From: JBKPIY01 sp046730475
GTDB taxonomy: Bacteria; Actinomycetota; Thermoleophilia; Solirubrobacterales; 70-9
NCBI GenBank assembly: GCA_046730475.1
Contig: JBKPIY010000034.1
Location: 1 to 25,401 of the forward strand
DNA: 25,401 nt
Direction of reading: 5' to 3'
Below are positions 6,870 through 13,102 of the stretch, piece by piece. Under the pieces are notes generated by a model. The model did not search any database. It was not told where the DNA came from and saw only the letters and a list, made by a program, of their open reading frames with translations. Numbering within the stretch: position 1 is the stretch's first letter; each line of letters begins with the position of its first letter. A program made the position numbers and the translations under genes.

Positions 6870-6952
6870 GGGGGAGCGCCGGAGTGGGAGAGCCGGGCCG
6901 GCCTGTAAAGTCGGTGGCACCGCCTGAGTGGGTTCGAATCCCACCTCCCCCA
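6870..6952 (+). tRNA. tRNA-Tyr (anticodon GTA)
   Basis: The fold is complete. The acceptor stem is GGGGGAG/CTCCCCC and the D stem CCGG/CCGG. The anticodon stem CCGGC/GTCGG carries the loop CTGTAAA (anticodon GTA). A 13-nt long variable arm with a GGC/GCC stem marks it as class II. The T arm is GTGGG-TTCGAAT-CCCAC and the discriminator is A. The length is 83 nt and CCA is not encoded. The 5' side is directly abutted by the decayed homing-endonuclease-like gene. Confidence 0.95.
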
Positions 6953-7246
6953 TCTCGAGGTCGGGGATCTGTTCCGGGTGGAGGCGACGGGGCCTGGCCG
7001 TCTCAATCATCTGGCCGCGTCCGGAAGCTCCAACAAGGATCCGGAAAGCTCGGAGCATCACGGGGAATAGGGACCAGGGCCAGCCGGGGCTCCGGACGAC
7101 TCGCCCCCGGGGTCGAAGCCGGAGGTTGATCGGTTGGACCAAGGCAGGAGCCGAATCCAATCGGCGGGAAGCTGCCGGGTTCCGGAGCACAGGTGGCCCT
7201 TCGCATCGGTGATCTAACGACACCCCCAGGACTCCCAAACCGTCGC
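6953..7246. other. Intergenic stretch with no recognisable gene
   Basis: These roughly 290 nt between tRNA-Tyr and the 3' end of the ABC permease gene hold only short, shadow-like open frames. I see no RNA gene, repeat or strong hairpin here. It may be more debris from the element beside tRNA-Tyr. Confidence 0.5.
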
Positions 7247-7984
7247 TCACGGCGTCCGCCGCCGCAGGGTCGCGGCGCCAAGGGCGAGCGCGAGCACCGT
7301 CACCCCGACAACGATCGCGACGTCGAGGACGAAACGGCCCTCGAACGCCTCGCCCGCCGCCGCCTTCGCCAGCGCGTCGTAGGCGTAGGTGAACGGCAGA
7401 AAGTCGGAGATCGTCTCCAACCACCCCGCCATCTGGTCCCGCGGAACCAACAGCCCGCACAGGAAGATCTGGGGGAGGATGAAGGCCGGCATGAACTGGA
7501 CCGCTTGGAACTCGGTCCGGGCGAACGCGCTCACGAACAGCCCGAGCGAGGTCCCCAGGAGGGCGTTCGACACCGCGAGAGCCCCCACTGCGACGGGCGA
7601 GCCGGCCGTATCCAGCCCCAGCACGAGGTAGGCGAAGAACGAGGTCACCGCTGCCTGGAGCGCCGCCACCAGCGCGAACGCCAACCCGTACCCCGCCAGC
7701 AGGTCGAGCTTCGCCATCGGCATCGTCATCAGCCGCTCGAGCGTGCCCGTGGTCCGCTCGCGCAGCATCGTGATCGAGGTGATCAGGAACATGATGATCA
7801 GCGGGAACAGCCCCAGCATCGGCGGCCCCACCCGCTCGAACGTCCCCGCCTGGCCCTCGAACGCGTACTTGATGATCGTCATCAGAACGCACGGCACCAC
7901 CAGCAGCAGGGCGATTGTCCTCGGGTCGCGCCGGAGCTGGCTCAGCACCCTGGTCGCGACCGCGGCCGCGATCCGCGGCGTCAG
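7247..7984 (-). CDS. ABC-2 type transporter permease
   Basis: This is an integral membrane protein of about 245 residues and the membrane half of a two-gene ABC exporter. Six hydrophobic helices are visible, beginning with ALLLVVPCVLMTIIKYAF and LGLFPLIIMFLITSITML and ending with FVLDVAIVVGVTVLALALGA. The cytoplasmic segment RERTTGTLERLMTMPM after helix 2 is the conserved coupling loop of ABC-2 permeases (the E-R-x-x-G-T-L-E-x-L motif). The start is uncertain. No ATG/GTG/TTG lies at the expected point, but CTG at 7984 overlaps the ATPase stop as CTGA and gives a normal N-terminus (TPRIAAAVATRVLSQLRRDP). The next conventional start is GTG 7948, 12 codons in. The cargo is unknown; such pairs export drugs, lipids or polysaccharide precursors. 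Confidence 0.85.
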   Translation of the reverse strand: MTPRIAAAVATRVLSQLRRDPRTIALLLVVPCVLMTIIKYAFEGQAGTFERVGPPMLGLFPLIIMFLITSITMLRERTTGTLERLMTMPMAKLDLLAGYGLAFALVAALQAAVTSFFAYLVLGLDTAGSPVAVGALAVSNALLGTSLGLFVSAFARTEFQAVQFMPAFILPQIFLCGLLVPRDQMAGWLETISDFLPFTYAYDALAKAAAGEAFEGRFVLDVAIVVGVTVLALALGAATLRRRTP

Positions 7985-8730
7985 CGCCCCTCCCCTCCCT
8001 CCGCGCGCCCCGCGCCGGACCCCTCGACGAGACGAAGAAAGGCATCGCCGAGGTCCTCGGCGCCCGTCCGCGCCCGGATCTCCTCGGGGGTCCCAACCTC
8101 CAAAAGGGACCCCTCCCTCATCAGCGCCAGGCGGTCGCAGTTGGCGGCCTCGTCCATCACGTGGCTGGACACCATCAGCGCCTTCCTCGACTCCGCAAGC
8201 GAGTGGAACGTGCTCCACAAGTCCCGCCGCAACAGCGGGTCGAGGCCGACGGTCGGCTCGTCGAGCACGAGGACGTCGGGATCGCCGAGCAGCGCGGTCG
8301 CCAGCGACACCCGCGCCCGCTGGCCGCCCGACATGTCTCTCACCACCCGATCGACGAACTCGCCCATCCTGACCGACTCAATCGCCTCGTCGATCGACCG
8401 CTCCGGGGCGCCCAGCACGCGTGCGAAGAAGCGAAGATTCTCCCGCACGGTCAAGTCCGAATACACCGACGGAGCCTGGGTGACGTAGGCGACCCGCGAG
8501 CGGAGCTCGTGTGAGCCTGCCGGCATCCCCAGCACCTCGACCTCGCCCCCCTCGATGAGCTGGACCCCGACGATCGCGCGCATCAGGGTGGTCTTCCCGC
8601 ACCCGCTCGGCCCGAGGAGCCCGGTGGTCTGACCCGCCTCAACCGTCAGCGAGAGATCGGGAAGGACCACCTTGCCGCCCCGTCGGACGCGCAGCCCGGA
8701 GACGGCGATCGCGCTCATCGGCGGCCCCAT
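7981..8730 (-). CDS. ABC transporter ATP-binding protein
   Basis: The 249-residue nucleotide-binding subunit carries all motifs. Walker A GPSGCGKTT is at 40-48, the Q-loop Gln85 is in YVTQAP, and the signature MSGGQ is at 133-137. Walker B VLVLDEP has Asp157 and Glu158, the D-loop GLD follows, and the switch is His190 in SSH. The sequence around VGLDPLLRRDLW and the C-terminal GTPEEIRARTGAEDLGDAFL tail is typical of the multidrug/ABC-2 exporter class. It energises the permease encoded immediately downstream, whose start overlaps its stop. ATG 8730 is used; ATG 8718, four codons later, is equally plausible because neither has a clear ribosome binding site. Confidence 0.93.
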   Translation of the reverse strand: MGPPMSAIAVSGLRVRRGGKVVLPDLSLTVEAGQTTGLLGPSGCGKTTLMRAIVGVQLIEGGEVEVLGMPAGSHELRSRVAYVTQAPSVYSDLTVRENLRFFARVLGAPERSIDEAIESVRMGEFVDRVVRDMSGGQRARVSLATALLGDPDVLVLDEPTVGLDPLLRRDLWSTFHSLAESRKALMVSSHVMDEAANCDRLALMREGSLLEVGTPEEIRARTGAEDLGDAFLRLVEGSGAGRAEGGEGR

Positions 8731-8747
8731 GCGCCCATCGGCGCCAA

Positions 8748-8753
8748 TCTATA
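8748..8753 (-). promoter_or_regulatory. Putative -10 box of the ABC exporter operon
   Basis: TATAGA on the minus strand sits 17 nt before the ATG at 8730, in the short gap after the sigma-factor gene. This gives a leader of about 10 nt. No good -35 is found 17 nt upstream, so it is tentative. Confidence 0.35.
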
Positions 8754-8772
8754 GGGGCCGTGGGCGCCGGCG

Positions 8773-9897
8773 CTACCCCGCTCCGCGCAGACGCTGGGCC
8801 TCGGGCAGGTGCTTGAGCTTCTTCAGGGTGTTGTTCTCGATCTGGCGGATCCGCTCGCGGGTGACCCCGAAGGCCTGGCCAACCTCCTCGAGGGTGAGCG
8901 GCCGCTGTCCCTTCAACCCGTATCGAAGCTCGAGCACCTCCCGCTCCCGGGCCGGGAGCGTGTCCAGCGCCCGCCGCACGTTCTCCCGCTGAAGGTTGTC
9001 CGAGGCGGTCTCGAAGGGCGACTCGACGGTGTCGTCGGCGACGAGGTCACCCAGCTCCGAGTACTCGTCGTCGCCGATCGGCTTCTCCAGCGACACCGGC
9101 ATTTGCGCCACCCGCATGACGTCGCGGACCTCGGGCACCGACCACCTGAGCTCCGCGGCAACCTCCCGTGGCTCCGGCTCCCGGCCGAGCCGCTGCACCA
9201 GCGTCCGCTCGACCTGGACCACCCGGTTCAGCTTCTCGAACATGTGGACCGGGATCCGGATCGTCCGCGCTTTGTCGGCGAGCGCCCGGGTCACCGCCTG
9301 GCGGATCCACCAGGTGGCGTAGGTGGAGAACTTGAATCCCCGCCGGTAATCGAACTTCTCCACCGCCCGGATCAGCCCCAGCGATCCCTCCTGGATCAGA
9401 TCGAGGAAGCTGAGCCCACGCCCGAGATACGACTTCGCGATCGAGACCACCAGCCGAAGGTTCGCCTCGACCATGTGCCGCTTGGCGGACATGTCCCCCC
9501 GCTCGATCCGCTTCGACAGCTCGATCTCCTGCTTCTTGGTGAGAAGCTCGACCTTGCCGATCGAGCGCAGGTACAACCGCAGGCAATCGAGGCTCGGCTC
9601 GATGGTGAGATCCAGCCGCTGGCCGGCGGACTCCCCGGAGCCGTTCTGCGAAGACCCCTTCGCCTCCTCGTAGCCGGTCACCCCGTCGGCGGCGATCACG
9701 TCCACCCCCTGCTCGATCAGGCGCGAGTGGAGGTCCTGCACCTGCTCCTTGGTGACCTCCACCTCCTCGAGGGTGGAGGCGATCTCCTCGAAGGTCAGGT
9801 ACCCCCGCTCGGTGCCCTCAGCGACTAGACGCCCCAGCTCCTCGGGCGCGTCGACCGGTGGAGCATCCCCCAATGCCAGCGGCGGGCTGTTCGCCAA
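8773..9897 (-). CDS. rpoD: RNA polymerase sigma factor, sigma-70 group 1/2 (RpoD/SigA-like)
   Basis: The 374-residue protein contains every conserved sigma-70 region. Region 1.1-like YLTFEEIASTLEEVEV is in 33-48. Region 1.2 is at about 103-135 (DCLRLYLRSIGKVELLT). Region 2 is at 137-207, with the core-binding DLIQEG (166-171) and the -10-recognising FSTYATWWIRQAVTRA. Region 3 is at 216-290. Region 4 is at 305-366, with the helix-turn-helix LEEVGQAFGVTRERIRQIE. Presence of region 1.1 and the near-consensus 2.4 argues for the primary sigma factor, though a group 2 paralogue is possible. Start TTG at 9897 is chosen because AGGAAG with a suitable gap precedes it; the longer frame to 10176 crosses the divergent folE2 start. 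It is separated from folE2 by a shared 169-nt intergenic region. Confidence 0.9.
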   Translation of the reverse strand: MANSPPLALGDAPPVDAPEELGRLVAEGTERGYLTFEEIASTLEEVEVTKEQVQDLHSRLIEQGVDVIAADGVTGYEEAKGSSQNGSGESAGQRLDLTIEPSLDCLRLYLRSIGKVELLTKKQEIELSKRIERGDMSAKRHMVEANLRLVVSIAKSYLGRGLSFLDLIQEGSLGLIRAVEKFDYRRGFKFSTYATWWIRQAVTRALADKARTIRIPVHMFEKLNRVVQVERTLVQRLGREPEPREVAAELRWSVPEVRDVMRVAQMPVSLEKPIGDDEYSELGDLVADDTVESPFETASDNLQRENVRRALDTLPAREREVLELRYGLKGQRPLTLEEVGQAFGVTRERIRQIENNTLKKLKHLPEAQRLRGAG

Positions 9898-9959
9898 TTC
9901 TCTTCCTTCCTCCCGAAAGTCCCAGTGCCCTCTCGTTAGTCCCCCTGGAGGCGCCCGGG

Positions 9960-9965
9960 AGTATA
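9960..9965 (-). promoter_or_regulatory. Putative -10 box of the sigma-factor gene
   Basis: TATACT on the minus strand lies 62 nt upstream of the TTG start, giving a leader of about 55 nt with an AGGAAG ribosome binding site. The -35 region is poor. Confidence 0.35.
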
Positions 9966-10053
9966 GGGACGCCTGGATGCGAATTTGATTCCCATTTCCG
10001 GGTATTCGACGTGGGCGGCCGTCCGCCAAAAAGCCGGGTGCCCGCGCCCTGCA

Positions 10054-10059
10054 TACTGT
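10054..10059 (+). promoter_or_regulatory. Putative -10 box of the GTP cyclohydrolase gene (leaderless spacing)
   Basis: TACTGT (TANNNT) lies 7 nt before ATG 10067. The alternative CATACT overlaps it two bases upstream. No -35 is recognised. Confidence 0.35.
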
Positions 10060-10066
10060 TGGTGAG

Positions 10067-11098
10067 ATGGCCGACACGACCGCGGTAACGACGCTGATCA
10101 CCGACGCCCAGGCCGCCCTTCCGGCCACCCGCGTCAGCCTCTCGCGCGTCGGCGTCACCGGGATCGAGAAGATCATCCGGGTCGAGAGCAGCCCCCCCGC
10201 CGATGGGACCGATTCAACGGCCGCGCTCTACCACGCCGACCTCGAGTGCTTCGTCGACCTGAACCCACAGCAGGCCGGCGTCCACATGTCCCGATTCGAG
10301 GAGGTCGTGAACGAGGCGATCGACGAGGTCGTCCTCGGCGAGGCTTTCCGGGCCGAGACGCTCGCCGCCCACATCGCCGAGCGCGTCCGCCAACGTCAGG
10401 GCGGCCTCCGCTCCGAGGTGCGGATCGAGGCCCGCTATCCGGTGACCGTCCCCGCCCCCGTGTCGGGCCTCGAGACCCAGGAGATCTACAGCCTGTTCGG
10501 GACCGCGGTCGCGTCCGAGCGCGGCACCCGCACCCTGCGAGGCGTCGAGGCCCACGGGATGACCGCCTGCCCCTGCGCCCAGGGGCTGGTCGAGAGCACC
10601 GCCCGGGAGCGGCTCGCCGACAGCGGATTCGACGCCGACGAGATCGACCGGGTGATCGAGAACGTGCCGGTCGCGACCCACAACCAGCGCGGCATCGGGC
10701 GCCTCCACGTCGGCTGCCCGGAGGGCTGGGCGGTGGACATCGACGCTCGCGACCTCCTCCGGATCGTGGAGGCTTCTATGTCGAGCGAGATCTACGAGCT
10801 GATGAAGCGCTCCGACGAGCTGGCGGTGGTCGAGAAGGCCCACGCCAATCCCCGTTTCGTCGAGGACTGCGTTCGCGAGATGATCCGCCGGGTGATCGAC
10901 GAGTTCCCGGGCCTCCACGACGACGCCTTCGTCTCCGCCCGGCAGGAGAACCTGGAGACGATCCACCGCCACAACGTGGTCGCCGAGCGCTACGGCCTCC
11001 TCTCCGAGATCAACCTCGAGCTCGAGACCGGCGAGCACTCCCGCCACCACACGACCATGCGGGAGTGGCTGGAGGCGCCAAGCGCCTCCATCGACTAG
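10067..11098 (+). CDS. folE2: GTP cyclohydrolase, FolE2/MptA type (COG1469)
   Basis: The 343-residue enzyme belongs to the FolE2/MptA tunnelling-fold family, which opens GTP to dihydroneopterin triphosphate (bacterial FolE2) or a cyclic phosphate (archaeal MptA), the first step of folate or methanopterin synthesis. Visible motifs are GMTACPCAQ at 164-172 with the metal-ligand cysteine region, THNQRG at 204-209, and SSEIYELMKRSDELAVVEKAHANPRFVED. The long C-terminal extension and the EKAHANPRFVEDCVREM block look closer to the archaeal MptA branch than to short proteobacterial FolE2. I therefore cannot say which product it makes. No other folate gene is adjacent. It is transcribed away from the sigma-factor gene. 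Confidence 0.9.
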   Translation: MADTTAVTTLITDAQAALPATRVSLSRVGVTGIEKIIRVESSPPADGTDSTAALYHADLECFVDLNPQQAGVHMSRFEEVVNEAIDEVVLGEAFRAETLAAHIAERVRQRQGGLRSEVRIEARYPVTVPAPVSGLETQEIYSLFGTAVASERGTRTLRGVEAHGMTACPCAQGLVESTARERLADSGFDADEIDRVIENVPVATHNQRGIGRLHVGCPEGWAVDIDARDLLRIVEASMSSEIYELMKRSDELAVVEKAHANPRFVEDCVREMIRRVIDEFPGLHDDAFVSARQENLETIHRHNVVAERYGLLSEINLELETGEHSRHHTTMREWLEAPSASID

Positions 11099-11112
11099 CG
11101 GTCGCGTCACTA

Positions 11113-11133
11113 GCGGCGGCCTTTCGCCGCCGC
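11113..11133 (+). terminator. Hairpin between convergent folE2 and pgsA
   Basis: GCGGCGG-CCTTTCG-CCGCCGC forms a perfect 7-bp stem with a 7-nt loop, 15 nt after the folE2 stop. Placed between two convergent genes it can serve both. It has no T-tract. Confidence 0.45.
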
Positions 11134-11188
11134 AGGGTGCCGCGCGCAGGCGCTGGTCTTGCGATGGCCCCGGCCGACCAGGCGGGCC

Positions 11189-11749
11189 CTACGCCGAGCC
11201 CGCTGCCGACCGGTTCGCCCTCGCCGCCAGCATCCGGCGGAACCCGAAGAAGTAGTCGATCCCGCTGATCACGGTGAAGGCGACGGCGACGTACACGAGG
11301 ACGTCGACCGCGAGCGGGGCCGGGTTGAAGGCGATCAGGCAGATCACCGCCGCGATCTGGGTCGCGGTCTTCGCCTTCCCGAGCCAGCTCGCCTCGATCA
11401 CCACCCCCCGCTCGGCGGCGACCCCCCGCAGCCCCGTGACCGCGAACTCGCGAGCGATGATCACCATCGCCACCCACGCCTGGAGCCGATCGAGCGAGAC
11501 CAGGGCGACGAGCGCTGCGGTCACCAGGAGCTTGTCGGCGATCGGGTCCATCAGCTTCCCGAAAGTGGTGACCGCGCCGCGCGAGCGGGCGATGTAGCCG
11601 TCGAGGGTGTCGGTGAAGGCCGCCAGCGCGAACACCCCGGCCGCGATCGCGTCCCCATTCGGCGTCTCGTCGAGGAGGGCGACGACCACTACCGGGACCA
11701 GGAGGATCCGCAGCACGGTGAGCGTGTTCGGCAGGTTGAGCGGGAACAC
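11189..11749 (-). CDS. pgsA: CDP-diacylglycerol--glycerol-3-phosphate 3-phosphatidyltransferase
   Basis: The 186-residue membrane enzyme makes phosphatidylglycerol-phosphate, the committed step to phosphatidylglycerol and cardiolipin. The CDP-alcohol phosphotransferase signature is complete: D47xxD50G51xxAR followed by G64xxxD68xxxD72 (in DTLDGYIARSR and FGKLMDPIADK). It opens with FPLNLPNTLTVLRILLVP, typical of PgsA, and has about five to six hydrophobic helices. Start GTG 11749 is chosen because the family always begins just before the NLPN motif; GATACT lies 6 nt upstream, suggesting a leaderless transcript. In actinobacteria the closely related phosphatidylinositol-phosphate synthase is a possible alternative, but the NLPNxLTxxR opening favours PgsA. 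The uracil-DNA glycosylase gene lies 29 nt upstream on the same strand. Confidence 0.88.
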   Translation of the reverse strand: MFPLNLPNTLTVLRILLVPVVVVALLDETPNGDAIAAGVFALAAFTDTLDGYIARSRGAVTTFGKLMDPIADKLLVTAALVALVSLDRLQAWVAMVIIAREFAVTGLRGVAAERGVVIEASWLGKAKTATQIAAVICLIAFNPAPLAVDVLVYVAVAFTVISGIDYFFGFRRMLAARANRSAAGSA

Positions 11750-11755
11750 GCCCGG

Positions 11756-11761
11756 AGTATC
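11756..11761 (-). promoter_or_regulatory. Putative -10 box of pgsA
   Basis: GATACT on the minus strand ends 6 nt before the GTG start, within the short gap after the glycosylase gene. No -35 is seen, because that position lies inside the upstream gene. Confidence 0.3.
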
Positions 11762-11778
11762 GCGCCCCGGGGCGGCGC

Positions 11779-12486
11779 CTAGCCTCGCCCGGCGGCCAGC
11801 TCGCGGGCCCGGGCGAGCACCGCGTCGGTCATCTCCTGGGTCAGCTTCCCGGTGAAGGTGTTCTGTTGGCTCGGGTGGTAGCACCCGATCAGCGCCAGCC
11901 CTCCGGCCCGGGCCTCGGCGCCGTGTCCGAAGCGCGCGCGGGGGCGCGCCAGCTCGGCCCCACCGGCGGCGATCGCCATCAGCGATCCCTGCCAGGCATA
12001 GGATCCGAGTGGGACCAGCACCCTCGCTCGCCTCAAGAGGGCGAGCTCACGCACCAGGTAGGGGAGGCAGTTGTCGCGCTCGGCCGGGGTCGGGCGGTTG
12101 GCGGGTGGGGGGCAGCGGTTGACCGCTGTCACGTAGGCGCCTCGGAGGCGGAGGCCGTCGTCACTCGACACCGAGGTCGGCTGGTTTGCGAGCCCCACCC
12201 GGTAGAGCGCCGCGAACAGCCAGTCGCCGGAGCGGTCGCCGGTGAAGATCCGCCCGGTGCGGTTGCCGCCGTGGGCGGCGGGGGCGAGCCCCACCACCAC
12301 GATCTCGGCCTCGGGGTCGCCGAATCCCGGCAGCGGTCGCGCCCAGTAACGCTCCCCCGCGTAGCGCCGCGGCGGCTCGGCCGCCGCACGCTCCCGCCAG
12401 TCCACCAGGCGAGGGCAGCGCCGGCAGGCGATGACCTCCTCGCCCAGCCGCCTGAATGAGTCGGTCTCAGCCGTAGTCCCGGACAC
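11779..12486 (-). CDS. Uracil-DNA glycosylase, family 5 (UDGb) type, Fe-S
   Basis: The 235-residue protein removes uracil, and in this family other deaminated bases, from DNA. Four cysteines for the [4Fe-4S] cluster are visible: Cys21 and Cys24 (ACRRC), Cys125 (NRCPPP) and Cys140 (DNCLPY). Motif 1 reads GLAPAAHG (66-73), with Ala where family 4 enzymes have the catalytic acid (GEAPG-E). That and the C-terminal motif CYHPSQQNTFTGKLT mark family 5. The segment GRIFTGDRSGDWLF between them is also typical. The start is GTG 12486. It is divergent from the thioesterase gene and upstream of pgsA; a functional link to either neighbour is not apparent. Confidence 0.9.
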   Translation of the reverse strand: MSGTTAETDSFRRLGEEVIACRRCPRLVDWRERAAAEPPRRYAGERYWARPLPGFGDPEAEIVVVGLAPAAHGGNRTGRIFTGDRSGDWLFAALYRVGLANQPTSVSSDDGLRLRGAYVTAVNRCPPPANRPTPAERDNCLPYLVRELALLRRARVLVPLGSYAWQGSLMAIAAGGAELARPRARFGHGAEARAGGLALIGCYHPSQQNTFTGKLTQEMTDAVLARARELAAGRG

Positions 12487-12532
12487 TATTCCGATCCCCA
12501 GGGATCCCCGCGCGCCGGGGACCCCGCCCGGC

Positions 12533-12538
12533 TACGAT
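12533..12538 (+). promoter_or_regulatory. Putative -10 box of the thioesterase gene (leaderless)
   Basis: TACGAT lies 8 nt before the GTG at 12547 in the 60-nt gap between divergent genes. A 5-bp hairpin CCCCG-CGCGC-CGGGG lies just upstream. No ribosome binding site is present. Confidence 0.35.
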
Positions 12539-12546
12539 CCGCCGCC

Positions 12547-13050
12547 GTGGACCCGCGCCGGAGCGCCGAGTCGCGCTCGACCCTGATCCGCTGGATGGGC
12601 ATCGAGGACGCCAACACGGCGGGATTCGTCCATGGCGGCGTGGTGATGCGGCTGTGCGACGAGGCCGCTGGGCTCGCCGGCGCCCGGCATTCCGGGCGGC
12701 GGGTGGTGACCGCGGGGGTGGACCGGATGACGTTCATCACCCCGGTCCGGGTGGGCGAGGTCCTGACCTGCTCGGCGAGCGTGAACGCCGTCTGGCACAC
12801 CTCGATGGAGGTCGGCGTCCGGGTCGAGTCCGAGAACGTCCGAACCCGGAAGTGCCGCCACACGAGCACCGCCTACCTGACAATGGTCGCGATCGACGAC
12901 GAGGGCATACCGACGCCTGTCCCTCCCCTGATCGTCGAGGGCGAGGTCGAGGCCCGCCGCCAGCAAGAGGCCGAGCTGCGGCGCCAGAACCGCCTCGCCG
13001 AGCGGGACCAGATCCTCCGCGGCCGAGGGACGGCGGAGGAATCGCTCTGA
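12547..13050 (+). CDS. Acyl-CoA thioesterase, hotdog fold (YciA/BACH type)
   Basis: The 167-residue protein hydrolyses acyl-CoA to free fatty acid and CoA in the cytoplasm. The hotdog domain spans residues 10-125. It has DANTAGFVHGGVVMRLCDEAAG (conserved N-x-x-G-x-x-x-G-G and the catalytic Asp38), followed by VDRMTFITPVRVGEVL and MEVGVRVESENV, which are the diagnostic strands of the cytosolic acyl-CoA thioester hydrolase group. A charged, Arg/Glu-rich helix (130-167) follows the domain, and such tails occur in hexameric members. The start is GTG 12547. The chain length preferred cannot be told. Confidence 0.9.
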   Translation: MDPRRSAESRSTLIRWMGIEDANTAGFVHGGVVMRLCDEAAGLAGARHSGRRVVTAGVDRMTFITPVRVGEVLTCSASVNAVWHTSMEVGVRVESENVRTRKCRHTSTAYLTMVAIDDEGIPTPVPPLIVEGEVEARRQQEAELRRQNRLAERDQILRGRGTAEESL

Positions 13051-13088
13051 GCGTCTCTTCACCGGGGCTTAGGGCCCGGACCCGAACC

Positions 13089-13094
13089 TATTCT
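13089..13094 (+). promoter_or_regulatory. Putative -10 box of the first large membrane protein gene (leaderless)
   Basis: TATTCT lies 8 nt before the TTG at 13103. No Shine-Dalgarno sequence precedes that TTG, so initiation at the transcript's 5' end is likely. Confidence 0.4.
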
Positions 13095-13102
13095 GTCGCC
13101 CC

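Noticed and set aside
6852..8096. Minus-strand frame running from the ABC genes through tRNA-Tyr.
   Set aside because: It covers the tRNA and is out of frame with the ABC permease. The segment GEVGFEPTQ is the usual artefact of translating a tRNA T-arm.
9898..10176. N-terminal extension of the sigma factor.
   Set aside because: It crosses the divergent folE2 start and promoter region and lacks sigma-factor sequence. The TTG at 9897 has a good ribosome binding site.
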